From contig CM121342.1 in assembly GCA_051530055.1 (NCBI GenBank), positions 3,720,001-3,784,000 of the forward strand: a stretch of 64,000 nt of DNA, written 5' to 3'. The position numbers were made by a program, and so were the translations under genes. Under the pieces are notes generated by a model that ran no database searches, was not told the DNA's origin, and was given only the letters and a program-made list of their open reading frames with translations. The stretch is from Neoechinorhynchus agilis (taxonomy: Eukaryota > Acanthocephala). Shown here one piece after another: positions 45,230 through 55,560 of this stretch. How positions within the stretch are numbered: the first letter of the stretch is position 1; every line of letters starts with the position of its first letter.

Positions 45230-45754
45230 TCACTTCGATAGCCAGGGATTACTACGAAGCGCTTCTCGATTTCTATCACCGTAATCGTATAAAAGTTCGT
45301 CATTGCTCTTGATTTCTCGTTTAGCGAACAATAAAAGACATAAACGTTCCCTGATTTCCACCGCCCTTAACTCAAGATTGCATTTCGTCTTACTATGATT
45401 GACCAATCTGCCTAGCCTTCCAGATTCAATCGTTGAATCGAGACTAAAAAATCGAAGTAACGCCATTTTTAGCTTGAAAAAATTAACTCACCAGTAGGAT
45501 TTCGATTCGTATTTAAAAAACGTCAAGAAACATCCTATTGTTGAATCCTGATCATAGATCTTCTCTCGCCGCTCGCCTTCTTCACGACTGATGAGTTCTC
45601 CAGTTAATTCAAGCACAAAGTCATTTCGTTGAAATTGTCGCTTTGCAAACACTGAACGGCCTTTATTTCTGCAATGCCGAACATCGAACTCATCTTCACA
45701 GGCTTTCTCGATCTTGACTTCCAATTCAGACTTTTCAATAGCCTTTGGTAGCAT
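45230..45754 (-). CDS. KMT5A: KMT5A/SET8-type histone H4K20 methyltransferase, SET domain
   Basis: Two exons (45,492-45,754 and 45,230-45,443) joined in phase across a 48-nt GTGAGT...TTTTAG intron give 158 residues. Motifs in order: NKGRSVFAKRQFQRNDFVLE (SET start), ELISREEGERREKIYDQD, TIGCFLTFFKY, the joined SYCLDST, GRLGRLVNHSK (NHS, cofactor pocket) and ELLYDYGDRN (catalytic Tyr) with the family's NPWL-type end. No post-SET cysteines, as in SET8. The family monomethylates H4 Lys20 and controls chromatin compaction and the cell cycle. Only the catalytic module is visible from ATG 45,754; the usual long N-terminal region is absent or in unseen upstream exons. Confidence 0.85.
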
Positions 45755-45944
45755 AAAAATCTTTTATATGGTGAAGGCTTTTGTGCGACAGTAAACATTT
45801 AGTTTTTAAAAAAGGTTTCTTTTTTTTACAAAAATAGTTAGTATCATATATTTTTCTATTAACTGTATGATTCAAAAAAGGAAAGCTCTATCCTTTCGGA
45901 ACTTTAAAAAATTCACGCAATGAAATAATGAATTAATTGTATGA

Positions 45945-47540
45945 TTAGAAGCGTATTATTTAAATAATTTTTTTAAGACGTTCTGTGAACCTCGCTGGCT
46001 TCCATGATCAAATTTTTCGCCAATAGGTTCAAAATGTCTTTGATAAAGAACTCTCGAAGACCTAAATAATACGCTTCTAATAAATTAATATATTTTGTTT
46101 GGTGATATAAAGATTAATTTATTAATTCCTTTCTTCAATATTTCGTCCGTCTCGTCGATAAAAAAACTGATAGGCAACTTGAAGAAGTCCGACGATAGGA
46201 ATGAAATATTGTGAACAGGATTCCATAAATCAATCTTTATATCACCAAACGAAAGTTATTGATTTATTAGAAGCGTATTATTTAGGTCTTCACCCGATAA
46301 ATAATTTTTTTAAAGACGTTTTGTGAGCCTCGCTGGCTTCCATGATCAATTCGCTTCGCCAATACGTTCAAAATGTCTTTGATAAAAAACTCTCGAAGAC
46401 CTAAATAATACGCTTCTAATAAATTAATATATTTTGTTTGGTGATATAAAGATTAATTTATTAATTCCTTTCTTCAATATTTCGTCCGTCTCGTCGATAA
46501 AAAAACTGATAGGCAACTTGAAGAAGTCCGACGATAGGAATGAAATATTGTGAACAGGATTTCATAAATCAATCTTTATATCACCAAACGAAAGTTATTG
46601 ATTTATTAGAAGCGTATTATTTAGGTCTTCACCCGATAAATAATTTTTTTAAAGACGTTTTGTGAGCCTCGCTGGCTTCCATGATAAAATTAATATATTT
46701 TGTTTGGTGATATAAAGATTAATTTATTAATTCCTTTCTTCAATATTTCGTCCGTCTCGTCGATAAAAAAACTGATAGGCAACTTGAAGAAGTCCGACGA
46801 TAGGAATGAAATATTGTGAACAGGATTTCATAAATCAATCTTTATATCACCAAACGAAAGTTATTGATTTATTAGAAGCGTATTATTTAGGTCTTCACCC
46901 GATAAATAATTTTTTTAAAGACGTTTTGTGAGCCTCGCTGGCTTCCATGATCATTCGCTTCGCCAATACGTTCAAAATGTCTTTAATAAAAAATTCTCGA
47001 GGACCTAAATAATACGCTTCTAATAAATTAATATATTTTGTTTGGTGATATAAAGATTAATTTATTAATTCCTTTCTTCAATATTTCGTCCGTCTCGTCG
47101 ATAAAAAAACTGATAGGCAACTTGAAGAAGTCCGACGATAGGAATGAAATATTGTGAGCAGGATTTCATAAATCAATCTTTATATCACCAAACGAAAGTT
47201 ATTGATTTATTAGAAGCGTATTATTTAGGTCTTCACCCGATAAATAATTTTTTTAAAGACGTTTTGTGAGCCTCGCTGGCTTCCATGATCAATTCACTTC
47301 GCCAATAGGTTCAAAATGTCTTTGATAAAAAATTCTTGAAGACCTAAATAATACGCTTCTAATAAATTAATATATTTTGTTTGGTGATATAAAGATTAAT
47401 TTATTAATTCCTTTCTTCAGTATTTCGTCCGTCTCGTCGATAAAAAAACTGATAGGCAACTTGAAGAAGTCCGACGATAGGAATGAAATATTGTGAGCAG
47501 GATTTCATAAATCAATCTTTATATCACCAAACAAAATTTA
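45945..47540. repeat. Tandem array of nested palindromes, five units
   Basis: Units begin at 45,945, 46,267, 46,606, 46,872 and 47,220 (spacing 322, 339, 266 and 348 bp). Each unit has two hairpins. One has 25-bp arms (TTAGAAGCGTATTATTTAGG and its complement) and a loop with AAGACGTTTTGTGAGCCTCG. The other has about 40-bp arms (GTTTGGTGATATAAAGATTA and its complement) around an inner stem CAATATTTC/GAAATATTG. The 266-bp spacing reflects a deletion in unit three that removes one arm. No protein frame. Confidence 0.9.
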
Positions 47541-48009
47541 TCCATGAACAACTTCTTTATAATAAATTAATTTGTTGAAAATAGAATTTTCGCGGAAATT
47601 TTTTAAATTTTGACAAGACTCAAAGTCGAGATTTTATGGATGTTAAGCCGACATTTAATATTAAATTTATCTATTGATTTTTACGAAATAGCCATTAGAA
47701 TTTTTTGGAAGCTCTTTACCCATTGCTTAAAGATTGATTTGAAATAGTAGCAATCTTTAGACAAAACGTAAAATTGATGTTTATTATTTTCTAACGATCC
47801 TAACGATTACAAGTTTAGATGCATCGCACAAAACCTAAATACTTTTTTATAGCGAATTATCAAATAATTGATTTATTAGATAATTTTCGGCCTTCGCGTA
47901 AGCCTTCTTCAGTCTAATTGTTAAAGTGTTTTACTCACATTATCAAATAAATGATTTAATTATTATAGTTCGCTTTAAAAAAAGTAAATAATGAACATCT
48001 TTACGAATC
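47541..48009. other. Spacer, no gene seen
   Basis: AT-rich. 47,860-47,960 has a further weak inverted element (TCAAATAATTGATTTATTAGA). Confidence 0.3.
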
Positions 48010-48398
48010 CTAAATGGTTTTTTGGGAAGAAGGCGAACAATAGCAAAAAAGGAAATTCTAAAAACAATTTAATAAAAAAAAGATGGATTGTTGTTAAAGG
48101 TACCTTTAGAACGGAGGTAGGTAAACGTCGAGAACGTCGAATATTACTAGCCGACGAACTCTTATCCTTCTTTCTAAACTTTTTTTTGTTTTGAAAACTA
48201 CATTCTCTTTTATCGACTTTATCTTCAGTTCCATCTACAATCGGCCTGTACAACACAATCTGATTTCCTTCATCGGATTCAATTTCTACTTAGAAACCAA
48301 TGAGGCGTTTTAATTGAAACAACGAACTCACTAGCCAATGGGAGTTCAGAAATGCTCAGTCCTGTCCATCTCCGCCTTCGCTTATTGGACAGGCGCAT
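48010..48398 (-). CDS. 99-residue basic protein, three exons, unrecognised
   Basis: Exons 48,332-48,398, 48,104-48,288 and 48,010-48,057 join in phase across introns of 43 and 46 nt with GTGAGT/GTACCT donors and TAAG/TTTTTAG acceptors, making exactly 300 nt with the TAG. The product is very basic: MRLSNKRRRRWTGLSISELP, then IESDEGNQIVLYRPIVDGTE, then a Lys/Arg/Ser-rich stretch. It may be a small nuclear or nucleolar protein. The call rests on splice-phase agreement; no family match. Confidence 0.5.
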
Positions 48399-48632
48399 AC
48401 TGAATCGAAATTGTCGAAACACTGAGACACTACGAGCAATGAATATCTAGAAAAATAAATAGGAAATCGGCAATATCGATCCTGTTGCTAAAAATGTTGC
48501 TACGTTTCAAAACCAATTGATTCTTTCCGTTCGAAATTCGACTACTTTACGGTAAAATCTTCATCTTAAAAAAAGGTGTTTCGGAGAATTTGATTTTTTT
48601 CAATGAAAATTCGATTATTCGCGCAAGTAAAA

Positions 48633-49015
48633 CTCTATCGATTTTCTTAATTCTGCCCTTGAAATGAACTCTTTTTTATTTTTAAATCCCTTAACAATTC
48701 CTAAATCGTTGCTGATTTACTCCGAATTTGTTTTCCGGAGAAAATAGAGACGCTGTTCGGTCATTTCTATCGATTTTCTTAATTCTGCCCTTAAAATGAG
48801 CTCTTTTTAATTTTTAAATCCCTAAACAACCCCAAATCTTTGCTGATTTACTCCGAATTTGTTTTCCGGCGAAAATAGAGACTCTGTTCGGTCATTTCTA
48901 TCGATTTTCTTAATTCTGCCCTTAAAATGAGCTCTTTTTAATTTTTAAATCCCTAAACAACCCCCAAATCTTTGCTGATTTACTCTGAATTTGTTTTCCG
49001 GAGAAAATAGAGACG
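48633..49015. repeat. 131-bp tandem repeat, three units
   Basis: TCTATCGATTTTCTTAATTC starts units at 48,634, 48,766 and 48,897 (period 131-132 bp). Units differ by a few substitutions; the last two are closer to each other than to the first. Noncoding. Confidence 0.9.
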
Positions 49016-49197
49016 CCTTTTATTTCTATGACATTGAAGTGAACTTTTCGTACAAAATATTCGACTTTTGTATGGGGCTCATAAGGTTGTATTTTGATGA
49101 ACTGTTAAAATTCTTTAAAGTTTTTATATCAAAAATAAAATCGTTTATCTGTTAGTTGCACTTATGGTCGAAATATTTTTATCTAATCGAATGGAGT

Positions 49198-49946
49198 TCA
49201 ATGTTCATGTGTACATTCTGCAATTAATGGACAATTGAATATAAATTGACGACCATTCTGTTTACCATGCGAAGAAATCGATTTCCATAACAAAATCTCA
49301 AATATGCCTTTAATGGTGCCGATATTTTCATTCGCTTTTTCATTACACGACGTTCCTCACATTTTTAAGCTTTATTTAAAGTTAAACTTAATTTATTGAT
49401 CAAATTTCGATAGATGTAAATCTTACAAATGCAGGAATCATTCTATTGGTTGCTAATTTTAACTTAGTCGGTCTGAATCCATTTGCTTGATCCACTTTTT
49501 TATCCGTCGCACTTTCCCGATCTTGTAATTTAATCGCCCCAAAATTATTCTTCAGGAAATTGTGAATTCTTGTAAGTTCGTTAGATAAAATTTATATTAA
49601 AAACTCACATTTTAATAAATTTCTCTTTTTGATAAGTATTTTGTGATCGGTATGGTCCATTGGACGTTGTTAATGATTTCCGGACGAAAATATACATGGC
49701 TAATTCTAGATAAAATTTCTTTTATTGACAACGGAACATAGAAATCAATGCAGAATTCATGGAATATTCTCAACGGAGATCCACACTCGTGTTCCGTTTG
49801 GAGGTTGTTCGTGTAATTTCCAATCAGCATTTCGAATTGATAGCATCATTTTTTCGGTATTTGAAAATGGTAAACCGTCTTTGGCATTATATACATTTTT
49901 GAAATCGATAAGACATTCAATTGTGGCATCCTTTTCATTTCAATCA
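49198..49946 (-). CDS. Multi-exon gene, unrecognised
   Basis: Minus-strand open stretches with splice signals. One near 49,770-49,945 reads ATIECLIDFKNVYNAKDGLP and MMLSIRNADWKLHEQPPNG. A middle exon follows, in which two frames are open. After a GTGAGT...TTACAAG intron comes IHNFLKNNFGAIKLQDRESA to RPTKLKLATNRMIPAF. A last open stretch (NENIGTIKGIFEILLWKS to FNCPLIAECTHEH) ends at TGA 49,198. Composition strongly suggests coding, but exact joins and the start, probably upstream of 49,950, are unresolved. No family recognised. Confidence 0.45.
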
Positions 49947-50216
49947 TTGAGCCTTATCTTTAACCGATAACTCCTAAGAGTGTTTATCTGATGTTCTCTT
50001 TATCAGAGACAAATTATGAAATATTGACTTTTGAACGGCTGCTCAACTCTTAACCCTTTTTGCTTAATGTCGAGTTATTCACGGTATCAAAAAATTCGTC
50101 ATAAGCTCTTTTCGCTAAGAATTAAAAAAAAGTCCTGATTTGTTCAGTTTTTGGTTCAAATGCTTAAAAGCCCCTATCGAAAACTCATTGCACTTGGATG
50201 ATTCAAATCATTTCAG

Positions 50217-50982
50217 ATGAAGAAAGAGTGGAAACTTCACAGATCTCTGTCAGTGAACAGTTCAATTGACGGCGTCTATGATTCTATTCACCAACATCTC
50301 GTAAAAAAGATTAATTCTTTAGGAAAGTCTCATTACACGATTGGAATTTCAGGTGGATCCTGTTTAGAAATGCTAATTGGGATTATGAGAGACGATGATG
50401 ATTGGTGGAAACCGGATAAGTGTACATTTTTCTGCTGCGATGAACGTTTTTTAACCCGGGAAAGTCATGTGTCGAATCACGGAGAGTTCATAAGAATGTT
50501 AAATGGAAAAGATATTAAAGCGATATGGCCTGATGTAGAAAATGGAAGTGTTGAAGAATGTGCAGCTAAATATGACCACATAATGACCCAAAAGTATCCG
50601 GATGGTTTCGATGTGGTGTTTCTAGGAATCGGTCCTGATGGACACACGGCGAGTATATTTCCAGGTAAAGGATAGATTCTGTCGATCTTTTAAACAGAGT
50701 CTATTCTATCGCGATGAAATTTGGAGATGTACTGAACGCTTCGTCGCTGTTCACAATTCCCCAAAACCCCCTTTAGACAGAATTACTATCACTCCAAGAA
50801 CTCTAAACTCATTAGTCACTCATGTAATCATCTTTTGCACGGGAAAATCTAAGAGAAATGTGGTCGTCGATATATTTAAACACAATAATTTATCTTATCC
50901 GATCGCAAAAGTCACGGGCAAGGAAACCTCTCATTGGTTTATGGATAAGGACGCTGCCGGTGATATTCAAAGTCGAAATTAA
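50217..50982 (+). CDS. PGLS: 6-phosphogluconolactonase, with a frame problem
   Basis: The second enzyme of the oxidative pentose-phosphate pathway, hydrolysing 6-phosphogluconolactone. The first part (50,217-50,664) has YTIGISGGSCLEML, FFCCDERFL..ESHVSNHGEF and VVFLGIGPDGHTASIFPG, all diagnostic. The second part (about 50,698-50,982) has FVAVHNSPKPPLDRITIT, NSLVTHVIIFCTG and the C-terminal HWFMDKDAAG. A plausible 33-nt intron (GTAAAG at 50,665 to ACAG at 50,697) does not preserve the frame: the joined reading meets a stop. So there is either an indel between 50,650 and 50,730, a non-canonical intron, or an assembly error. Total length is otherwise about the family's 240-260 residues. Confidence 0.8.
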
Positions 50983-51039
50983 TTTCAATCAATGGGCCGT
51001 GACACAACCACAAAAAAATCATTATTTTCACTTAGAAGA

Positions 51040-51850
51040 TTAAATTTTTTTGACTTCATTACCTCCATCGGATTATTGGGTATATTAGTTCGCTTAAATA
51101 CTTCATAGATACCATTATGATTTTATTGTTTTAAAAGCAACCGGTTTCACTTTATTTCATCGCTATTGTTTTACCAGCTTAATCGATTTTAAGATTAGGT
51201 TGAAATCGCTACTGTGTCCGTATTTAAGATTCTTAGGAGAAAAGATCAGGGAACCGTACGGAGGGGAATTCCACATTCTCTATCCCCTGCGAATGACATC
51301 ATTGAACTCATCTTCTTATTCGGTTTATCAAAATTTGAGATTCGTCTAAATTTTCGATTCATAAGCATTCCTTCTGGCCCTTCTTCTGAATGGTTTCATA
51401 TCTATGTTTAAATTCTTCACTTGGAAGCGCTTTCAATTTAATATGCCTTCAATCGTCCGTTTAATCTTGAGAATGTCGATTTATTTACTTGTCAAATAGT
51501 AGAATAATCCAGCGACTGCTTTTAAAGTAATTTTATATTTAATGTTTGAACATTGAACTATTCGGATGTTTGTTTATGGCGTAAAAATTAAAAAAAATTT
51601 ATTCTTGTGCTTTTATCAAGGTTGTTTCGCAAGTTTGTTCCTTCAACATCCCATTGGTTTAACTGGGTTTTTTTAATATTTTTATAATTGGACTTTTATG
51701 TACTCTAATTTGATTAAGTAATAAATTGTCAACTTTTCATAATTAAACAAGAAAGTTTATGGTGACACTGCAATCCGAACTCATCGATAAAAAAAACGAT
51801 TGATGTCGTTTTATTCTCGGTAGTTTCTAATTACAGAACATTTCTTTACC
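51040..51850. other. Spacer with one weak exon-like frame
   Basis: A minus-strand open stretch at about 51,244-51,400 (EEGPEGMLMNRKFRRISNF to CGIPLRTVP) and an overlapping plus-strand 65-codon frame are both open; neither has clear splice support. The rest is AT-rich with no visible gene. Confidence 0.25.
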
Positions 51851-51856
51851 GACAAT

Positions 51857-54800
51857 TTATTTATTTTTGTCTTCGCTTTCAAAATACGACCTTGATATCT
51901 CTGCGTTTCGTTCTACTAAGCTCTCGACGTTTTTCGATATCTTTTTGATCGTATTTATGAGTTTCTTTATTTTTTCATTCTCTTGTTTTCCTTCCTTTTC
52001 GTCTGCTCTAATTTTCGCTTTAACCGAGTGCAAGAGATCTATGCATTTATGAATATCATTTGATCGATATTCATCTTCCTTCTCCATGTCAAGTTTCATC
52101 AGCTCAGCCTTGTGTTGGTTTTCATCTAAAACTCTCTTCAACGCTTCATTCCTCACTGTCGCTTGTTCAATGGCAAGCGTTAATCTGTCCACCTCTCCTT
52201 TGTTGTCTTGAATGCAACCTTTAGCACGATAAATATTTTCTTCAAGATTTCTAATCTCTCGATCCTGTTCATCGACCGCATTAGCCTCTGTCGCATTTCG
52301 TTCGTTCAACTTCCTTTGAAGATTTTCGACATCATCTCTGGCTAACTCAAGTTCGCCTACAATCGGTTCCATTTCTGATTCAAGTACTTTAATCCTATGC
52401 CCTAATATATCTTTTTGATTATCTAATTGAGCACAGTCTTTTTTTATATCGCATCTAATGTCGGTCGATTGACCCGAGCTTAAGAACCCTTGATACCTAT
52501 GATAAAAATCCTTTATCCTTTCAGCATCAGTGAAATAATTCGTCGTCAAATGACAAGTCTGCGCATTTAATCCACCAATCGCAGAAAAATGAACGCTTAT
52601 CTGATTGTCATTACATTTGATTTCGTCCATGACTCCATTAAATGAATTGATCAACAAACACATTTTCTTATCCATCGCGCAATCCACAACGTGCTCATTG
52701 TTGATTTCTTCTGTTAGTTGTTGATTCTGTTCGAGAAGTTTAGATTTGGTCTGATTTGCTTTGTCCATTCTAATGAATAAGTCATAAGTAGGATTCTGAG
52801 GATTCTTCGAATTTCGAATCTTGATTTGACTATCTAGAGTTTGAAGATCAAGTTCGGCCACCGTGAGTTCGTTCTTCGCACGTCTCAGTCGATAATCGAC
52901 ATCTTTAACTCCTTCACGCAAACGAGTGATTTTCGTCGCCCATTCACTACGTTTACTCACGGCAACGCTAGTCTCCACTGATAATCTATCAGCGTTGTTT
53001 ATCGTTTGAATTAGTTGATTGAGCCTTATTTTTTTCTGTTCTCTTAAATTCGTCATATGTTCAAATGAACACTTTTGTTCTGCAATGTTCACAAGGTCGA
53101 TCCCTCGCTCCTTCTCAAACGCTTCGCAAATCAAAACGTCTAACCGATCTTCTGCTTCTTTTAGTTGATCCATAAATCCGTTCGTATCCATGTGTCGTCG
53201 CTCAGCCATTATCAAATCCATTTTGGCTTCGTAGATATTTCTAATGCGGGTAAATGACTGGGAAATGTGGCCTGCGTTAAAAAATAGTCCCGGTTTATGC
53301 ATTATTCCTTGCTTGTATTAATTTCCAATAGGCCTTTCGAGTACCGCCTCCTCGGGGGGTATCTGACAATCCGGAGCTATTCTTACAAAACTCATTGCCG
53401 TACGAGTTTGAAAGTCTAACAGATTTCATTCGGTTTCCCAATGTAAAATATCGATTAACGGTGCTACAAAAACACTTAAACCGGCTTGCCAGAAGACAAC
53501 AAAATTCAACACTAATCCCAAGGTATAAAAGATGGCAGAGTTTGTACATTTCGTAGTTGTGTCGAAGCGGTCCATTGGACTTCGGTTTGAGGGTCAAAAG
53601 GATTCAAAATCCACCGTCGCCTTTGACTCACAACAAAAGGAAACGAAATACCGTTCTGCAGGGAAGAGGAAACTCACTGATGAGTCCAGGATCCTCGGGA
53701 GGAGGTATCTGAGAATCCGGAGCTATTCGTTTTTTGAAAGTCTAACAGATTTCATTCTGTTCCCCTATGTAAAATATCGGTTGGATGTGTGCCCAAAGGA
53801 AAAATCCGAGTAAAAGATGTTCTACAGAAAAACCTAAACCGCTTGCCAGAAGACAACAAAATTCAACACTAATCCCAAGGTATAAAAGATGGCAGAGTTT
53901 GTACATTTCGTAATTTTGTCGAAGCGGTCCAGTGGACTTCGGTTTGAGGGTCAAAAGGATTCAAAATCCACCGTCGCCTTTGACTCACAACAAAAGGAAA
54001 CGAAATACCGTTCTGCAGGGAAGAGGAAACTCACTGATGAGTCTAGGATCCTCGGGAGGAGGTATCTGAGAATCCGGAGCAATTCGTTTTTTGAAAGTCT
54101 AACAGATTTCATTCTGTTCCCCTATGTAAAATATCGGTTGGATGTGTGCTTAAAAGGAACCAGACATAAGATAAAGTTATCGACAGAGAAAATCCTTTGG
54201 GATAATCGAATTAGAATTTTGGTGCCTACCTTTTAACAACCTGAAGAAGTCCTACGAGACAGACGAAATATTGTGTAAATGAGAAATAATATCTATTTTC
54301 TCAATCAGCAAAAAGCCAGACTTAAAGATAAGACAAAGATTTGTGTATTTTAAGCACGACGAATAAAACATTCGAAGAGCTTAAAAGGCCACGTATAAAC
54401 ATTTTGCGACTTTAAAAGCAACTCAAAATAATCTGGGCTCGTTTAAATTAAAAAATAGGCGGACACATTTCCCGTCCGTAGTTGCGTCGGTTTTCCTTTC
54501 GAGTAAATTCTGTAAATCCGACTGAGACATCGCTCGTTCTTCGGGAATATCATCATGTAGTTCAGCTTTAAGCAATAGAATTGCTGCTGATTGAAAAGGA
54601 ACCGTTGAATAAATATGGGCCAGTTCAGCCAGTCAATAGAGAGCATAAAGAAGAGACGGCCAACTGTGAGTAGCAGACACTGAAGTGAGATAACTCTTAT
54701 TGATTTTCAGTTGATATCCAAGAATGGTCATCACTTTGACTAAAACATCGGCATTCATTTTCATTTGATCATTAGACGCCTTGCTACTTTCGAGCAATGC

Positions 54801-55192
54801 AGTCAATATCCGACTATCGATTTTAGAAATAAAGAATTGACATATTCCAAAATACATTCGACTGCCGAGAGGTTTGGACAGAATCTGGGGCGAAACATTT
54901 TCCGGGTAACCGAGATTATTTAGAATGTTATTTACAATATTAACCATATGACGGAGTTTGGATTTATTCAAAGGCTTGACGACCAATTCTTGCATTTGCT
55001 GGGTACTCATTGGATAGTTGAAAAACCTTCCGACAAGTACATTGGAATTGGTTGAGGCTTAACGGAAGATAAGTTCTTTTGAACATGAATTTTACAAGAT
55101 CCATGAGTACGCCGAATAATTAAAGAGCTGGCTAAACTCATGGTTTGCCGTGGGTATAACGTTCTCCTTTTCTTTGGCGTTCGCATCATCAT
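51857..55192 (-). CDS. NDC80: NDC80/HEC1 kinetochore protein, split by a repeat-bearing intron
   Basis: Microtubule-binding subunit of the Ndc80 complex. A basic N-terminal tail frame (55,007-55,192) is followed by the calponin-homology domain (54,633-55,010), including MTILGYQLKINKSYLTSVSA and THSWPSLLYALY (human GAPHTWPHIVAALVW). The frame continues past a TGA at 54,633-54,635, which sits where human NDC80 has Trp, into LAELAHIYSTVP and EERAMSQSDLQ. After about 1.1 kb of repeats, the frame 51,857-53,302 (481 residues) begins GIMHKPGLFF (human GIMHNKLFL) and is coiled coil to the end, with the globular interruption (DNQISVHFSAIGG) expected in the hinge region. The tail and CH frames also need a one-base shift or an intron at about 55,008. 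Confidence 0.75.
53320..54235 (+). repeat. 346-357-bp tandem repeat inside the NDC80 intron
   Basis: About 2.6 units; the block GGTATCTGAGAATCCGGAGC starts at 53,705 and again 357 bp later, with a diverged match 346 bp earlier (53,360). Each complete unit has the same TATAAAAGATGGCAGAG block opening a plus-strand frame (93 and 115 codons: MAEFVHFV.., SKSTVAFDSQQKETKYRS), antisense to NDC80. Whether this is transcribed is unknown. The frame in unit two runs on into unique sequence. Confidence 0.85.
54236..54310 (+). other. Motif shared with the palindromic repeats
   Basis: CCTGAAGAAGTCCTACGAGA followed by CAGACGAAATATTGTG and a TATTTTCTCAATC end closely resembles blocks at 26.37-26.43 kb and in each unit of the 45.9-47.5-kb array. 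The form CTGAnGA...GAAA recalls a hammerhead core, but no matching outer helix is visible here. Confidence 0.35.
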
Positions 55193-55560
55193 CTAAAATC
55201 AATTGGATAAAGATCAGATCGCGATCAACCTTGAAATGCTTCGTCCAGAAATGTTTCTTCTAAATAATTCAAAATCCATTTTGACAAGCATCCGACCAAC
55301 TTAAGATCTTTCGTCCGCTTTTAAAGGTAAGAATCTTGTTATTCCATAGTTTAAATTGAACTAAAAACAATCTCAACAAAATGATTCCAATAGCAAATTC
55401 TTAGAAATAACAAAGCATTTGGAAAAATCAATTCATACTCCAACTTCGCTTCTTATTAAAAGGAAACAAAGATCACCGCAGGTTTCTGAGAAAAAAATTA
55501 GCGCAATTATCAAATAAAAATGTAATAAAAAAGCTTAAGTGGAATCTCAGCATCGGATAG
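55193..55560. other. Spacer, no gene seen
   Basis: AT-rich stretch between NDC80 and the LINE. It may include the LINE's 5' untranslated region; no target-site duplication recognised. Confidence 0.3.

Noticed and set aside
53660-53710. CTGATGAGTCC that looks like a hammerhead ribozyme core in the 350-bp repeats
   Set aside because: No GAAA follows a closable stem II, and the GAAAC present lies on the wrong side; the second unit does not restore it.
54633-54635. Nuclear reassignment of TGA to Trp
   Set aside because: KMT5A, the SGNH gene and the 90-residue gene end naturally at TGA or TAA and Trp is encoded by TGG throughout; one site does not justify recoding.
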